Shown here: positions 10,673-21,800 of the stretch, piece after piece | Layout: each line of letters begins with the position of its first letter | Position numbering within the stretch: position 1 is the stretch's first letter | NCBI RefSeq assembly: GCF_950023065.1 | Contig: NC_088679.1 | Span: forward strand, 46,562,001 to 46,626,000 | Source: Planococcus citri | Taxonomy: Eukaryota > Arthropoda > Insecta > Hemiptera > Pseudococcidae | Reading direction: 5' to 3' | Length of the DNA: 64,000 bases | Made by a program: the position numbers and the translations under genes | Notes under the pieces: model-generated | What the model was told of the DNA's origin: nothing | What the model saw: only the letters and a program-made list of their open reading frames with translations | Database searches by the model: none

Positions 10673-12298
10673 TCAAGATGCATTTCTTCTGAATATATTA
10701 GAAACATTAGTTATCGGCAACTGTATGTAATAATACGCGCAATACGGTAAAGGATCCCATATAGTGAACAGAGCTTCGTGTTTGCCGCAAATGATATCGA
10801 ATAATTTAGTAAAACTCCGCACACTAGGATACTCTATGGTATTTAACATGGCCTCGTTTAACCAATACTTTCCATCGTTGGCAACGATTGGTCCAGATTT
10901 ATGTCGACTAAAATGTTTGCAAGGCTTACATACGAGCCTGGATTGGACGTTGGTGTACAATATGAAAGGTTTACGAATACCGACTTGGCAGCCCATTGGT
11001 AAAACGCCGTTATCGGTGATGGTGAAGAAAAAACTGAGATGACCGATGATCTTGCGATTGAATTTCAAGCTGGCAAAAAACTGTCTGAGCCATAGCTCGA
11101 TCTCTTCATTTTGAATTGGAACAAGACCTCCGAAATCGTCCACTTTACAAGTAACATTGGCTATAACTTGAGAATCACGTACCGTCGTACAAGTAATGCA
11201 ATTCTCGCCTTCGTAATCTTGCATCAAAAGCCAAGGATTTTGTTCGTTGATAGGCTGAGGTACGCGGATATGCCTCTTGGAAGGTACGTGGATTTTTTGG
11301 CGTTTCTTGCAACCTGCTAGGCCAACGCTGACCAACGTATGCGGTTCGTTTCGTATGGTACCATATTCGTAAGCTCGTTTCAGATCCATATAATTCTGCA
11401 GCACGTGGTAGGTTGGCACAGCGAGATTTTCGGTTTGAATTTTACGCATCAGTTCGAGAGTGTCGTCGAGCAGTAAAATATCTCGAAGATCGGGGCAGAT
11501 ACACTGACAGCCCAAAGATTCAATATGAGGTTTGGCCAGGGCATCATAATACGCTGTATTCGCCTCGCTTACCGGAATATAATACGATACACTTTCATCG
11601 ACGATGATTTTTTTCAAAGCGTCTATATATTCTTCGGCCGAGTCTTCGGTAGGTTTTGGCACCGTGTAATACGACGAAACAGCAGTTGAAAATCTAGCGA
11701 GGCCGAAATTACCATCCACTTCGCATACGACAATTCTTGCTCCAGCCGAACAATAATTTCTCGCTAAATGTACAGATTGGACGGTACTGCCACCACTAAT
11801 CAAAACTGTACGTTTCTTTCTACGACGTTCAGACGCTGGTATGAACACCAAAATTAAGATACTCTTTATGATACTCAGCGGCAGCATGAGTGATTTCCAG
11901 AATAACCACAAACAAGCCGATACCCATAGAGTGGGCAATACGAAAGGTAGTTTTCTGATCACCACGAATGTGAATAAACCAAGCAATTCGAAAAAAATCC
12001 TAATCAGGAAAGCCGGGTACCAACCAATGAATGCTGCCAAACGATCGCTGGATTCTGTTGGAATTGAAATTTGAGACGAGTTCGATATGGTAGAGATGCG
12101 ACGATTTATTAATCGAAAGCTCGACGATCTGGATCTCTTCAATGTATGGGGCGGCGATATAGATTGCGGCGAATTTGGCGTCAGCGATGTTGAAGCGTAT
12201 CCACTGGAAATTTCGGATTTCGAATTGAACGGTAACGGAGACTGGTTCGCAGATCGATTGTTGTTTTTCACAGCAGTTTCTTCCGTGTATTCCGACAT
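10673..12298 (-). CDS. Membrane-anchored ATP-grasp-like protein, probable pseudoenzyme
   Basis: A single uninterrupted ORF of 541 residues starts at an ATG, while its neighbours have many introns. Residues 1-85 are Ser/Pro/Asn-rich. Residues about 90-155 hold two or three hydrophobic membrane segments followed by the basic anchor ERRRKKR. From 164 (TVLISGG) a Rossmann-like pre-ATP-grasp domain runs to about 290, with the GARIVVCEVD strand and YYIPVSEANTAYYDAL. An ATP-grasp-like domain follows (LLLDDTLELM at about 275, QDYEGENCIT at about 360, GHLSFFFTITDNG at about 419). The layout matches carbamoyl-phosphate-synthase-L-like ATP-grasp proteins with an N-terminal membrane part, which I recall chiefly from fungi. 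The usual Lys-Pro strand reads TLVS here, and the metal-binding ECNPR-type motif reads GCQVGIR, so catalysis is doubtful. Lack of introns allows horizontal transfer or retroposition; neither is proven. Confidence 0.75.
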   Translation of the reverse strand: MSEYTEETAVKNNNRSANQSPLPFNSKSEISSGYASTSLTPNSPQSISPPHTLKRSRSSSFRLINRRISTISNSSQISIPTESSDRLAAFIGWYPAFLIRIFFELLGLFTFVVIRKLPFVLPTLWVSACLWLFWKSLMLPLSIIKSILILVFIPASERRRKKRTVLISGGSTVQSVHLARNYCSAGARIVVCEVDGNFGLARFSTAVSSYYTVPKPTEDSAEEYIDALKKIIVDESVSYYIPVSEANTAYYDALAKPHIESLGCQCICPDLRDILLLDDTLELMRKIQTENLAVPTYHVLQNYMDLKRAYEYGTIRNEPHTLVSVGLAGCKKRQKIHVPSKRHIRVPQPINEQNPWLLMQDYEGENCITCTTVRDSQVIANVTCKVDDFGGLVPIQNEEIELWLRQFFASLKFNRKIIGHLSFFFTITDNGVLPMGCQVGIRKPFILYTNVQSRLVCKPCKHFSRHKSGPIVANDGKYWLNEAMLNTIEYPSVRSFTKLFDIICGKHEALFTIWDPLPYCAYYYIQLPITNVSNIFRRNAS

Positions 12299-14427
12299 GT
12301 TTTTACAAAGATTAAAATTTCAATCACGATAAATGCGAAATATTTCAATTCGATTGTTTACGTTTTCAGCACATCACTAAAATATAGGCATATTCTAAAA
12401 CACTCTCATCACTAATGAAACGAATATAGAACAAAGTGCGATACACTAGTCGGTATAGATAACGAAATTTCAAGTATGAAAATGTTAAATAAAATGCACC
12501 ACGAACGATTTGTCCGAACGTCTAATCGATAATGAATCTCGATCTGTATGTTAACGTTTATAGTACACAGCACACGCTACTTATGCATTTCATTTATTGT
12601 ACTCGTGCCTTACACTCTCTTCTCTTCCTCTACAGCAAGATGTAATCTATAGATATTATAAAGTTAATCATTCTCGGCTCAAATGTCCGAATTCCCTATC
12701 ACGTATTTGCTAAAATTTGAGAACAAAATTTCATTATTTTCACAATCCTGAACTTTATTCTTCTTTTCGTTTAATCAACGCTAATTTAATAGTGACGTCA
12801 ATTATTATTGAGTTTGTCAGCCTTTCATTTTATTTGTTCCTATAATAAAAATCCCATTGTTATTGAAAAGATATGCTCTGAAAGAATCATTTAGGTAGGT
12901 ACCTAACTTCAGACTCAAAGCAACTCCCCTAAGACAACTTTTACCCTTCAAGCAATTCATCACGCTATTAAAAACAATAGCAAATTTTTAAAGAACGTTA
13001 TTCTAAATTGGATCCATGATCCTTTCTAATTTGAGTATCATTTTCAAAAACATTCATTGGTAAATAGGTACTACCTAGTTGGGTATAAAGCAAGAACATC
13101 GATAATTAGAACGAAATTATTGCTTGAACTGTTGTTTTGTTGCATTGAACAACACTTTAGACAGTCATCATAATCATTCAAAAAATCCACGTGCGGTTGA
13201 ATGAGATAAAAATGGGAGAAGAATAAAACAAGATTCAATCAATCAAGTGAAAGGTTTGCGATTGTGAATGATTTTAAAATTCGCCAGTACAGGATTTTAA
13301 TATCTCAAACTGATCAACTCGCCTTTACAACATGAAGTAATAGAATTTCATTTGAATTGCACGAACCAGGCCCCTCGTTTTTTATGTCATACAATAAGTT
13401 ATAACCTTTGATCCGTTACTAATCAGTTAAACATGTAATAATTATAGAGGGCTTTTTAAAATAAAAGGCTTTGTGTTGAAATTGTGACGTAATTTCTGAT
13501 GATCAATGATACGAACGTAAATTGAAATAAAACTAAAATTAAGCGTACGGGAGGTTTTTCTTCAACAATACTCCATCTGAAATCGATCATAAATAATTCT
13601 CAAAAGTTACCTGACACTTGATGTAAGTTATCTGCAATCCAAATTATTGTTGTCCATACGAAAAGTACTTTATGCTGACTTCATGCAAGGCAAAGGCGGC
13701 CGGTTTTCATTGATATGACATGCTGAGATACTTCGGTTTCATTTTCCGAATAAAAAATGCATCAAAAATTGCAGGAAAATATCAATTTCAAGATGATAGG
13801 TACAATCGTGATAGAAGTCAAACACATCAAGCTGCACGTGATTCAGGACCTGATTTACAAAAAAAACAAAAGTAGTTCATTGAGGTGGAACTTCCATAAG
13901 GTCTTCTGAACTAATCAACTTACCAAAACGAATAGTAATTCCGTAGATATTCATGAATTGCGGTCAATATTTTAATTTTACCGTTACATAAAATTCCGAA
14001 TCTCCAAAACTACTTGTTTACTTTCTAATCTAAACCAAAACAAAAAACATATGATCGTTTTCAAGGAAACCAACCGGTATCTATCATCGTTTTATGCCAC
14101 GACGCTATTCTGGATAGTTCATACTTCTTTCTCTTCAATTTTTTTTTTTTAAATTATTTTAATTATTTTTGATTTTTGAAACTTGTTAAAAGTAAATTTA
14201 ATTTTCATCATCATCATCTATGAAGGATAAAAGCACAGAAATAGCATTATAGGAATTTCTGTATTACATAATTCATATTATTTTGTATTTTTTAATTTAA
14301 AAAAAAAAACTAAAAAAGAGTTTCGTTACAGTTTACAGTTAACACTCCTGTTGGAATTTTTTTGCAACAATAATTCAAATCAAAAAAACAACTTTATCGC
14401 CTTATCGGTTATCCAGCCAGGCACTGG
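12299..14427. other. Intergenic region upstream of the ATP-grasp-like gene
   Basis: This holds the presumed 5' UTR and promoter of the minus-strand gene ending at 12298, then AT-rich DNA. I see no clear TATA box, no conserved ORF and no repeat with defined ends. Confidence 0.4.
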
Positions 14428-15445
14428 GCGAGTTTTTTTTATCTACTGAAGTAGTGCCATTTAGCCAATCAGAGACAACGTTCGCGATAAAGAATCACTT
14501 CACACATTTCTTCGAGTTCAATCGCTTCGACAACGCCATAAATTAATTATGTACGTATAAGTACATATTTGTGATATTTTTTTCAGCAGTAAGTTTAACT
14601 AAAAAATCAAGATCAAAATTATGAACGTTTTAAACTTTATTAGGTATAGTTGGATAAGCTGGAAGGCGTGGATCCGTCCATCACCTTCATCTAGAATTAG
14701 AAAATGAAAATTGAAAATACTTGTCTTGTAGATAATTAGTACCTTGTACATGTACAAATACAGATACAGCTTGTCCATATATTTCTAATTTTCTATTATT
14801 ACGTAATGAAGTTTGTTGAATTATTTTCAATTCCAACGTACCGACATCGATGCCCAGTTCTTTTAATTGTAATTTGTAATTCGTATTTCAGCATGACCAC
14901 AACAATCTGTACGTTTGGGATGCGAATTTACAGTTTCGATCGTTATTTGATGATTTCAGCTCTGACATCAATACTCCTTGTAAAATATATTACGAGTTCC
15001 TTGACTCATGTTCGAATAAGTTCTCAGAACTCTCCTACATATATTCTTAATTCATATTAAGACAGTACACTTGCTACTCTTGCAAGTTGCATCAGTTGCA
15101 CAGAATAAAATATAGTAAAGACTTAAAGAGGATAGAATAGAAATAGAATGAATAATATGAAAAATGAAAAAATACGTAGAGAACAGGCAAACCTTTAAAG
15201 CATTAGCAACTGCTTCATCATTTATTTCCAAACAATCCATATTTATTATTTAAGTCATCAGAATTGAGAAAATTGAAAATGAGATTAGAGATTTACGATT
15301 TACCATAGTAAAGTCAAAGTGTTTATTTTGAAATGTTAACGCGAACACAATATGATACACGCAAAAAAAAAGAATTGAATTGCCCGACCATGATATCATG
15401 TTTACGTCATGAATGGCACTACTTCAGTAGATAAAAAAAACTCGC
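14428..15445. mobile_element. TIR-bounded element, perfect 33-bp inverted repeats
   Basis: The 33 bases at 14428-14460 (GCGAG, eight T, then ATCTACTGAAGTAGTGCCAT) are exactly complementary to 15413-15445. Beyond them the repeats continue as ACTG/CAGT with a 2-bp indel, so the true ends may be a few bases further out. I could not find a convincing target-site duplication. The interior holds a tentative spliced minus-strand ORF. A DNA transposon is the simplest explanation; the superfamily is unknown. Confidence 0.65.
14599..15240 (-). CDS. Tentative small spliced gene inside the TIR element
   Basis: The evidence is fragmentary. A first exon at 15240-15193 reads MDCLEINDEAVANALK and ends at an AAG|GTTTGC donor. 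Near the other end an open stretch (about 14890-14752, containing ELGIDVGTLELKIIQQ) ends at CAAG|GTACTAA. It joins in phase across a 57-base intron with a TTCTAATTCTAG acceptor to a last exon (DEGDGRIHAFQLIQL) that stops at 14599. The middle exons could not be joined in one frame: the candidates between 14890 and 15060 need a 32-base intron or mismatched phases. It may be a decayed transposon gene. I recognise no domain. A plus-strand reading of the middle (HDHNNLYVWD from about 14892) is an alternative. Confidence 0.25.
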
Positions 15446-15864
15446 AGTTACGGGCGCATGCATTTTTTAAAAATTCTGTGATAAAAAAATTTTGTTTACG
15501 TTTCATGATGAACAGATAACATTATAACCTATTATAACATGGTTCAACTTCAAGTCTTTCGATTGGAAATTTAACATATATTTTGACTCTGTCGAAACCT
15601 TTCTAAAGGTTATTAAAGTCAATGATATCGTATATTTTTTTTACAATTATCTAATAATTATCTGAACTGTTTATTTTTACTCAATTGACAATACTCCTAA
15701 AAAAAATTGGTGGTGATCAATGATGGTTGCTTGTCGGACAACGCAGGAGTAACTATTTTTCGCCAGTACGTAACCTTATGATGTTGTTTAGTTTCTAGTA
15801 TTGATATCTGGTCGCAGGTTAACGTTTAGCTTGGTATTTTTGTGAATTACGTAGCCTAATTATA

Positions 15865-18800
15865 ATGTTTGCGCTGAGAAAGCAATTTAAAAATCGACTG
15901 TTGCAAGAAATTGCAAGGTAGCTAGTAGGTAATTTACGTATGAATTTTTAGAATAAATTATATTAACGTTACGTTTTGTTGATTTGTGTAGCAGGTCATC
16001 TTCATTCAGCACAAAAAGAGCACCAATGAACAGAAATTTTAGCACCGTTTTATCTGTAGCAGCTGGAGTTGGATTATTAGCTGGTACTACGGGCGTTTTA
16101 TTGTATCATTATGTGCTTGGTAGACGATATGTATTCGTTCTTGAACAAGACATTAACAGGTTGCACTTGTCATTGGAGAATTTGCGATGCGAATTTGAAG
16201 ATCTCAAGTAACTAAAATTTTCTCATATTTTAAATTATATGGCATAAGTCGTAAGTCGGAAATTATAACGATTTCTAGATGAATTTTCAGATAGTTCATT
16301 CTCAAAAAATCCATTTCTGCAACCTTGTCCTTGAACTTTAGCACGAAATAATGACGTGAAAGAACTGCCAATTTTGGATACATTACCATAATACGTCATA
16401 ATCGTTTTGAAATTCGACCATTTCAATTAATCCACAGCGCAAGTTGAAAACAAATTGTACACTAAATTTGAAGAGATGGGGGATTCTTGAGTAGGTTGCA
16501 CGTGTCTACTAACTTTTTTTTTTATCTGTAAAAGGAAGTACAGTCATGACTATTTTTCATTAGCTTCAAAAAATTAAAAAAATTGATTCGTATGTAATAT
16601 ACCACCTCAGAAACAGTCAGGTGAGAAAAAACATGAATTTTGAATTTTGATCAGCCTATAATACGCATAAATTGCTGCTAGGTTTCAAAAAATCGCTGAT
16701 AAAACTTTGAATCACGACCTTGCCAATAAGGAACTGGAATTCTCGTAAAATTTAAAAGACATTAAATGTAACTTTTCAAATTAAATTCACTTTGAAACGT
16801 CACATGCTACGAATATGTACTTACCACGTGCGCTTGAACAGACACTTGAGATGGAATCGTTTTGTTGATCCTAATTAGAATTTAAAAAATTGTGAAAAGT
16901 TGAATAAATGAATTGACAATAGGAAATAGTGTTACAAAGTTTTCCGCATAATTTATTCTGTTTACTAACATGTCTCGATTGGCAAAGATTCAAATCCAGC
17001 CGCACCAACTTTTCTTAATTGTATACTATTTTTTTCTCGTACAATACGTTTTAATTATTTTGCCAAATGTGTAGCGAAGTGGTGATATTTATCATTATTT
17101 GTTTTGACATATTTACAGGAACTTGAAAGAGAAAGATGGAAAAAGCCGGAGGAGCAAACGTAATCTCAAGTTCAACGCTAGCAGTGGGAGCACAACTAGC
17201 TTCACCGATGCTAGTATGTATTCGGCGCTCGAAACGGATGATGAGTTTTGTGATATTTCCAATTCCGAAGACGAAAATACTCTAGTGCTTTCGAGGTAGG
17301 TTTCGTACATCCGTGTTTCGGTTGCAAATATTTATTATTTTATAAAACCTCATATTCGGTGAGTAACTTGAAAATATTACCAAATACCTGCTAAACATGC
17401 TATAATTTTTTTTAATCATTTTGCGCGTCAGACTGGATACTCTTGAGATGACACGATTTTACGTCAGTCGTAAATTGAAAAAAAAAAAAAAATAGTCTAC
17501 AGGTCGATAACATTAGTAAATATGAATAACACGTGCAAAGTGACGTACTAGTCTTAGATAACTATTGAATGCTCCATGAATCCATATCAATGAAGGTAAA
17601 AGTGCTGCATTAATACCATTTACCATCAGGCTTTTTTTCGTTTTTTCATTTTAATTTAGTAAATATCGTGGGCTAAAAATAAAGTTCAAGGAAAATTGTA
17701 TGATTTTTTTATGCTTATAATTAGAACACTTGGTAATATTTGTACACGCGATGTTTGGTGGCAGAGTAGTTTGTGACATATGTTCGCGTGGCCATTGTTG
17801 GTGGTACATTTTTTCGAGCTTTAGGGTTCTGAGATCGATTTATCGTTTTATTTTCGGTTGAAATTAAATTCGAGAAAGACCAAGCAATTTAAGTACGTTC
17901 GCTGATATTTGTTTGTATTTATTAAACGATTGTACCAGAGTAGATGCCTAATTTGGAGTTTCAATGAATTCCAGCTTTACTTAATAATTGCTTATTTAAT
18001 GAATTACATGAAATATGCTATCCTTAGGTGTAAATAAATGCATTGTTTATACGTTTGAGAGTACTCAAAAAAAATGAATAAAATTGGTATAAAAATACTT
18101 GATCTACGCTCAAAATGAAAGCCATCAGACATCAGATAAAAATTCGTTGTATACTTGTATGTATCTAGCTATCTATCGAATTCGTTAAAAACGCCCGAAA
18201 AACTGAACCCAGTTGAACATGTGTGTCGTTCGCGGGAGAGAACAATAAAATAGATGTGCGAAAGAAGAAGGATCACCAGACTGAGGTGGAGAACGAAGGG
18301 TATGTTGGAAGAAAGCAGGTGAGAGATGTTGGAATGCAGGACGTTGAAGATTTTCGGAAGGGATGTTACGATATTACTCGCTCGAACAGTACAATAATGA
18401 TGGGTTGATGGTAGTTTATTTATATTTTCATTCCCTCTATAATGAAAAAGAAGTATGGTTATTGGTGAGAATAAATATCGGTGCGGTGTCTTTATAATTT
18501 CATGTAATTTGTGAGTGTTCTACAGAATTTTTTCTCCTATCTATCGTGAGTAAACTTGTTACTTTTTTAGAATTATTTTTACATAGAAGATGAAAATTAC
18601 TTCATAACAATAAATTACCACCTTTATCATCAGTCTGGTTTCAAATTTTATTCGTCATTTGTCTATTTTTTTTTTTTTTTTTTTTTTTTTCGCTTCTTCT
18701 TAGACACCTAAGCAAATTTATTATCTGCAGGTATATTATCGAGATTGTGGACAAATGTGAACCATGTATTATTTTATTTTTTTTAAAAATAGGGTAATCT

Positions 18801-21800
18801 CTGCACTTTTATAAAGTAGATATTGTAGTATTTTGCATGTGCCTAACTCACCAATTTGTGTTACTAGTAGATATAGGTAGTAGGTACTACCTACTTACCG
18901 AATTTATGCTCATAATTTTTCATCTTATTCCGGCGATTATGTCGATGACCAAAAAATTGAAGTACTAAGAAATAATTTTGATCGGACGGCGCAACGTTTT
19001 GAGAAGAACAATTTTGGATATGATGAGTCGTTTATTTATTTGCAAGGGTGCAAAAAAAAAACACGAAAAAATACTGTACAACGTGAATAAGTAAATATTT
19101 GATCAGATTACGTGAATGATGAAACAAAGAAGATACGAAACTGTATTTCATGATGCAGATTATTTTAACGAATTGGTATGATTTACCGGAAATTACGATC
19201 CGTAGTTATCTTCGAAACACGCGTGATGTTACATTCAAGACAGAGTATATGATCCGGAAACATCTGCCGAATAATCCCATATTTGTGATGTACATGTTAA
19301 ACAGTCGGATTTCTAATGGATTTTGCCAATGAATCATCATCGTGAGCAATGTTTTTCGAATCTCTGGCGATATTTGATGCCAATCTGAGTTGTACATTGC
19401 GAACAAAAGATTTTCATTCTGTAACAGATACGATCGTGTGAGATATTTCTGTCAAGTTTACAAGAAACACGTCATCGTGAGATTTTTACGATGCATTAAA
19501 AACAATTAGAAATTATTACCAGATGGCTGAGAGATTCGGTGATGTTACAGCAGATGTAAAATTGTAATAATACTAATCCGAGAATCGCTATATTTTTCGA
19601 GAACACCGCTAAATCAAAGTCATCTAGCTGTAATCATGAAAGAAGAAAAAAAAACTTGAAAATGTGCCTGTAACATTTTAATTTCGAGTGAATTATTGTA
19701 CCTATATTCTATTTACCCACAATACCCACATGAATTAAAACATGCAAAATTAAAATCAATCCATCCATGAACCAAAATAAACATGTATGAGCAGTCCACT
19801 CGACATAACCGGTTAAAGTTTTTGAATACCTGTGAATGCAGAAGAAAAAATATTCCAATGTAATGTTTTATTCAGATTTACAGATCATATACAGATGGTC
19901 AGTGTTGAAATGGAACACTTGAAGATGAATTTATTACTTGTACAGATATTGAAGACGTTCTATCATGGATCTAACTTCATTTTTTAACAATTCGTCACGC
20001 TGCTTCGACGTAATTTCTGAATGAAGTGGATTTTCTTGAAACATACTTTGAAATTTAATTTGAATTTGATCAATGTGAGCTTCCAAATTAGAAGTGATAT
20101 ATGCAATTAGCACTGTTGAGCATAGATAACAAAATGTGCCCGGTACCGTCAACCAAATATGAAACAAATTCTTGATAATAACTCCAAGACCGGAATTGAC
20201 TTTCCAAAATGTAATCGAGTTCATTAATAGGAAAAAATTCGGATCATTCGGCCTGTTCTTGTCAGTTAAGAAAAAGCTTATCGCAGGAGCAGAGAAGATA
20301 CTCGCCGTGACTGTGAGCAAAGCTTTCAATATAGGTTTGAATTTTTTCTGCATTATTCTTCTGGTGGAAGTGCTGATGATTGTTTCACCACTGAGGTTTC
20401 GTCGAAGCTCATTTATTAGGTACATCAATCTAGGTTTATTTATTCGAGTAATGTATTGCAGTACGTAATACGTGGATACTCCAACCAAATAACATGCAAG
20501 CAGAATTCGATCTCTACTTATTTGTGTATTGAGTAAAGCGTGAGACACGAAACCGATATAAATAAGTGCATTGATTGCTAATGCAATCAGTAAATAAGGT
20601 TCGTACTTCGCGTATTTCTTATTTGTTATTATTCCAGCGTTTAGAAGATACGCTTCGATGATGAAGTTAATGTCTAATCGAATCATTTAGCGTAAATCTG
20701 CGAAGTATAAACTAGTGTTGTGTTAAATGAGTCATACCTATTGCAATGTATTGTTTCAAAATATGGAAAATATTTTTACTTTTCGATTCTTCGCGTGAAA
20801 AAGCTAACGATGTGCTCGAAACGTTTCACAAATGCTTCCTGACTACTTCGTGATGATGAATTAATTTCACCACTAAATGGTGTCTCATTGTAGGTGCTTC
20901 TAAAACTAAAATGTGAATTAATTTCGATAAACCGTGTTTGTAGGTTCCGTGTGAGTCTTTCCCTTTGAGCAAACAAAGCGGTAGAAATTATTTAAATTTA
21001 TTTCCAATTCCTGAAATCAATTTCCATATAAGACCTAAAAAAAACGTTGGTATGTTTTTGTTTTTCCATTTCGAATTGTCGGTAATTAAATGTTAATTAT
21101 AATTTCAGGGGTAAATGAAAACTAGAATGTTTTTTGAATAAGTCATTTAATGTCGATTAGACGGCTAAATGAGATCTAACGTAGGTACCTATTAAAATAT
21201 TGTAGTTCGAATGAAACGGTTTAAATGTCCCTAATTTCAAATGAAAAGTTTAAAATGAGGTTTTCTGTTATATTCTATGAAAGACTAGCAATTTTTCAAG
21301 TTGTAAATTAATAAATAAAATATTCAGATGCTTTCACGAAAACAAATTAGAAATGAAAATGCAAAACCTACCTCAAAATCTTCATGTTGATAGGCCGAAT
21401 ACTCAATTTAAATCCTATTGACCTAATAAAAATGTAGATATGTATGCTTGTAATTGAAAAATGTCGAATTAAAAAATTGAAATATATAAAGTCGAAATTC
21501 CCCCCTCCCTAATTTTTAAGTCCTCTTTTTGACATTTCTATTGAAATGGTAAATATACTTCAGCTTGAGAAGGCAAATAGGGAAGTCGCCACAGCTGATT
21601 TTATAAAACTAAAAATTAACAATTTTTGAAAAAAAAGCCTATATGTACTTAAACACCAAAAAAATGTAATGTTCAGATTATTTAAATGATGGTCGTTGAA
21701 ATTCGAATTCTCTAATTAAGAGCGGATAAATTGAAAATATAAGCATAACTAGTTGCCTATCTTCAAAACTGAAGGGTCGACGCTGAAAATTTAGGAATTC

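Noticed and set aside
14806..15060. Plus ORF with a possible TTTCAG acceptor inside the TIR element
   Set aside because: Joining it to an upstream exon needs a 24-base intron; kept only as an alternative to the minus-strand reading.
18223..18408. Lys/Glu-rich ORF in RMDN intron 3
   Set aside because: No ATG, no splice partner, no recognisable family.
20776..20976. Minus ORF upstream of the odorant receptor as an extra exon
   Set aside because: An in-frame TAA directly before the receptor ATG blocks any coding extension through the likely acceptor.
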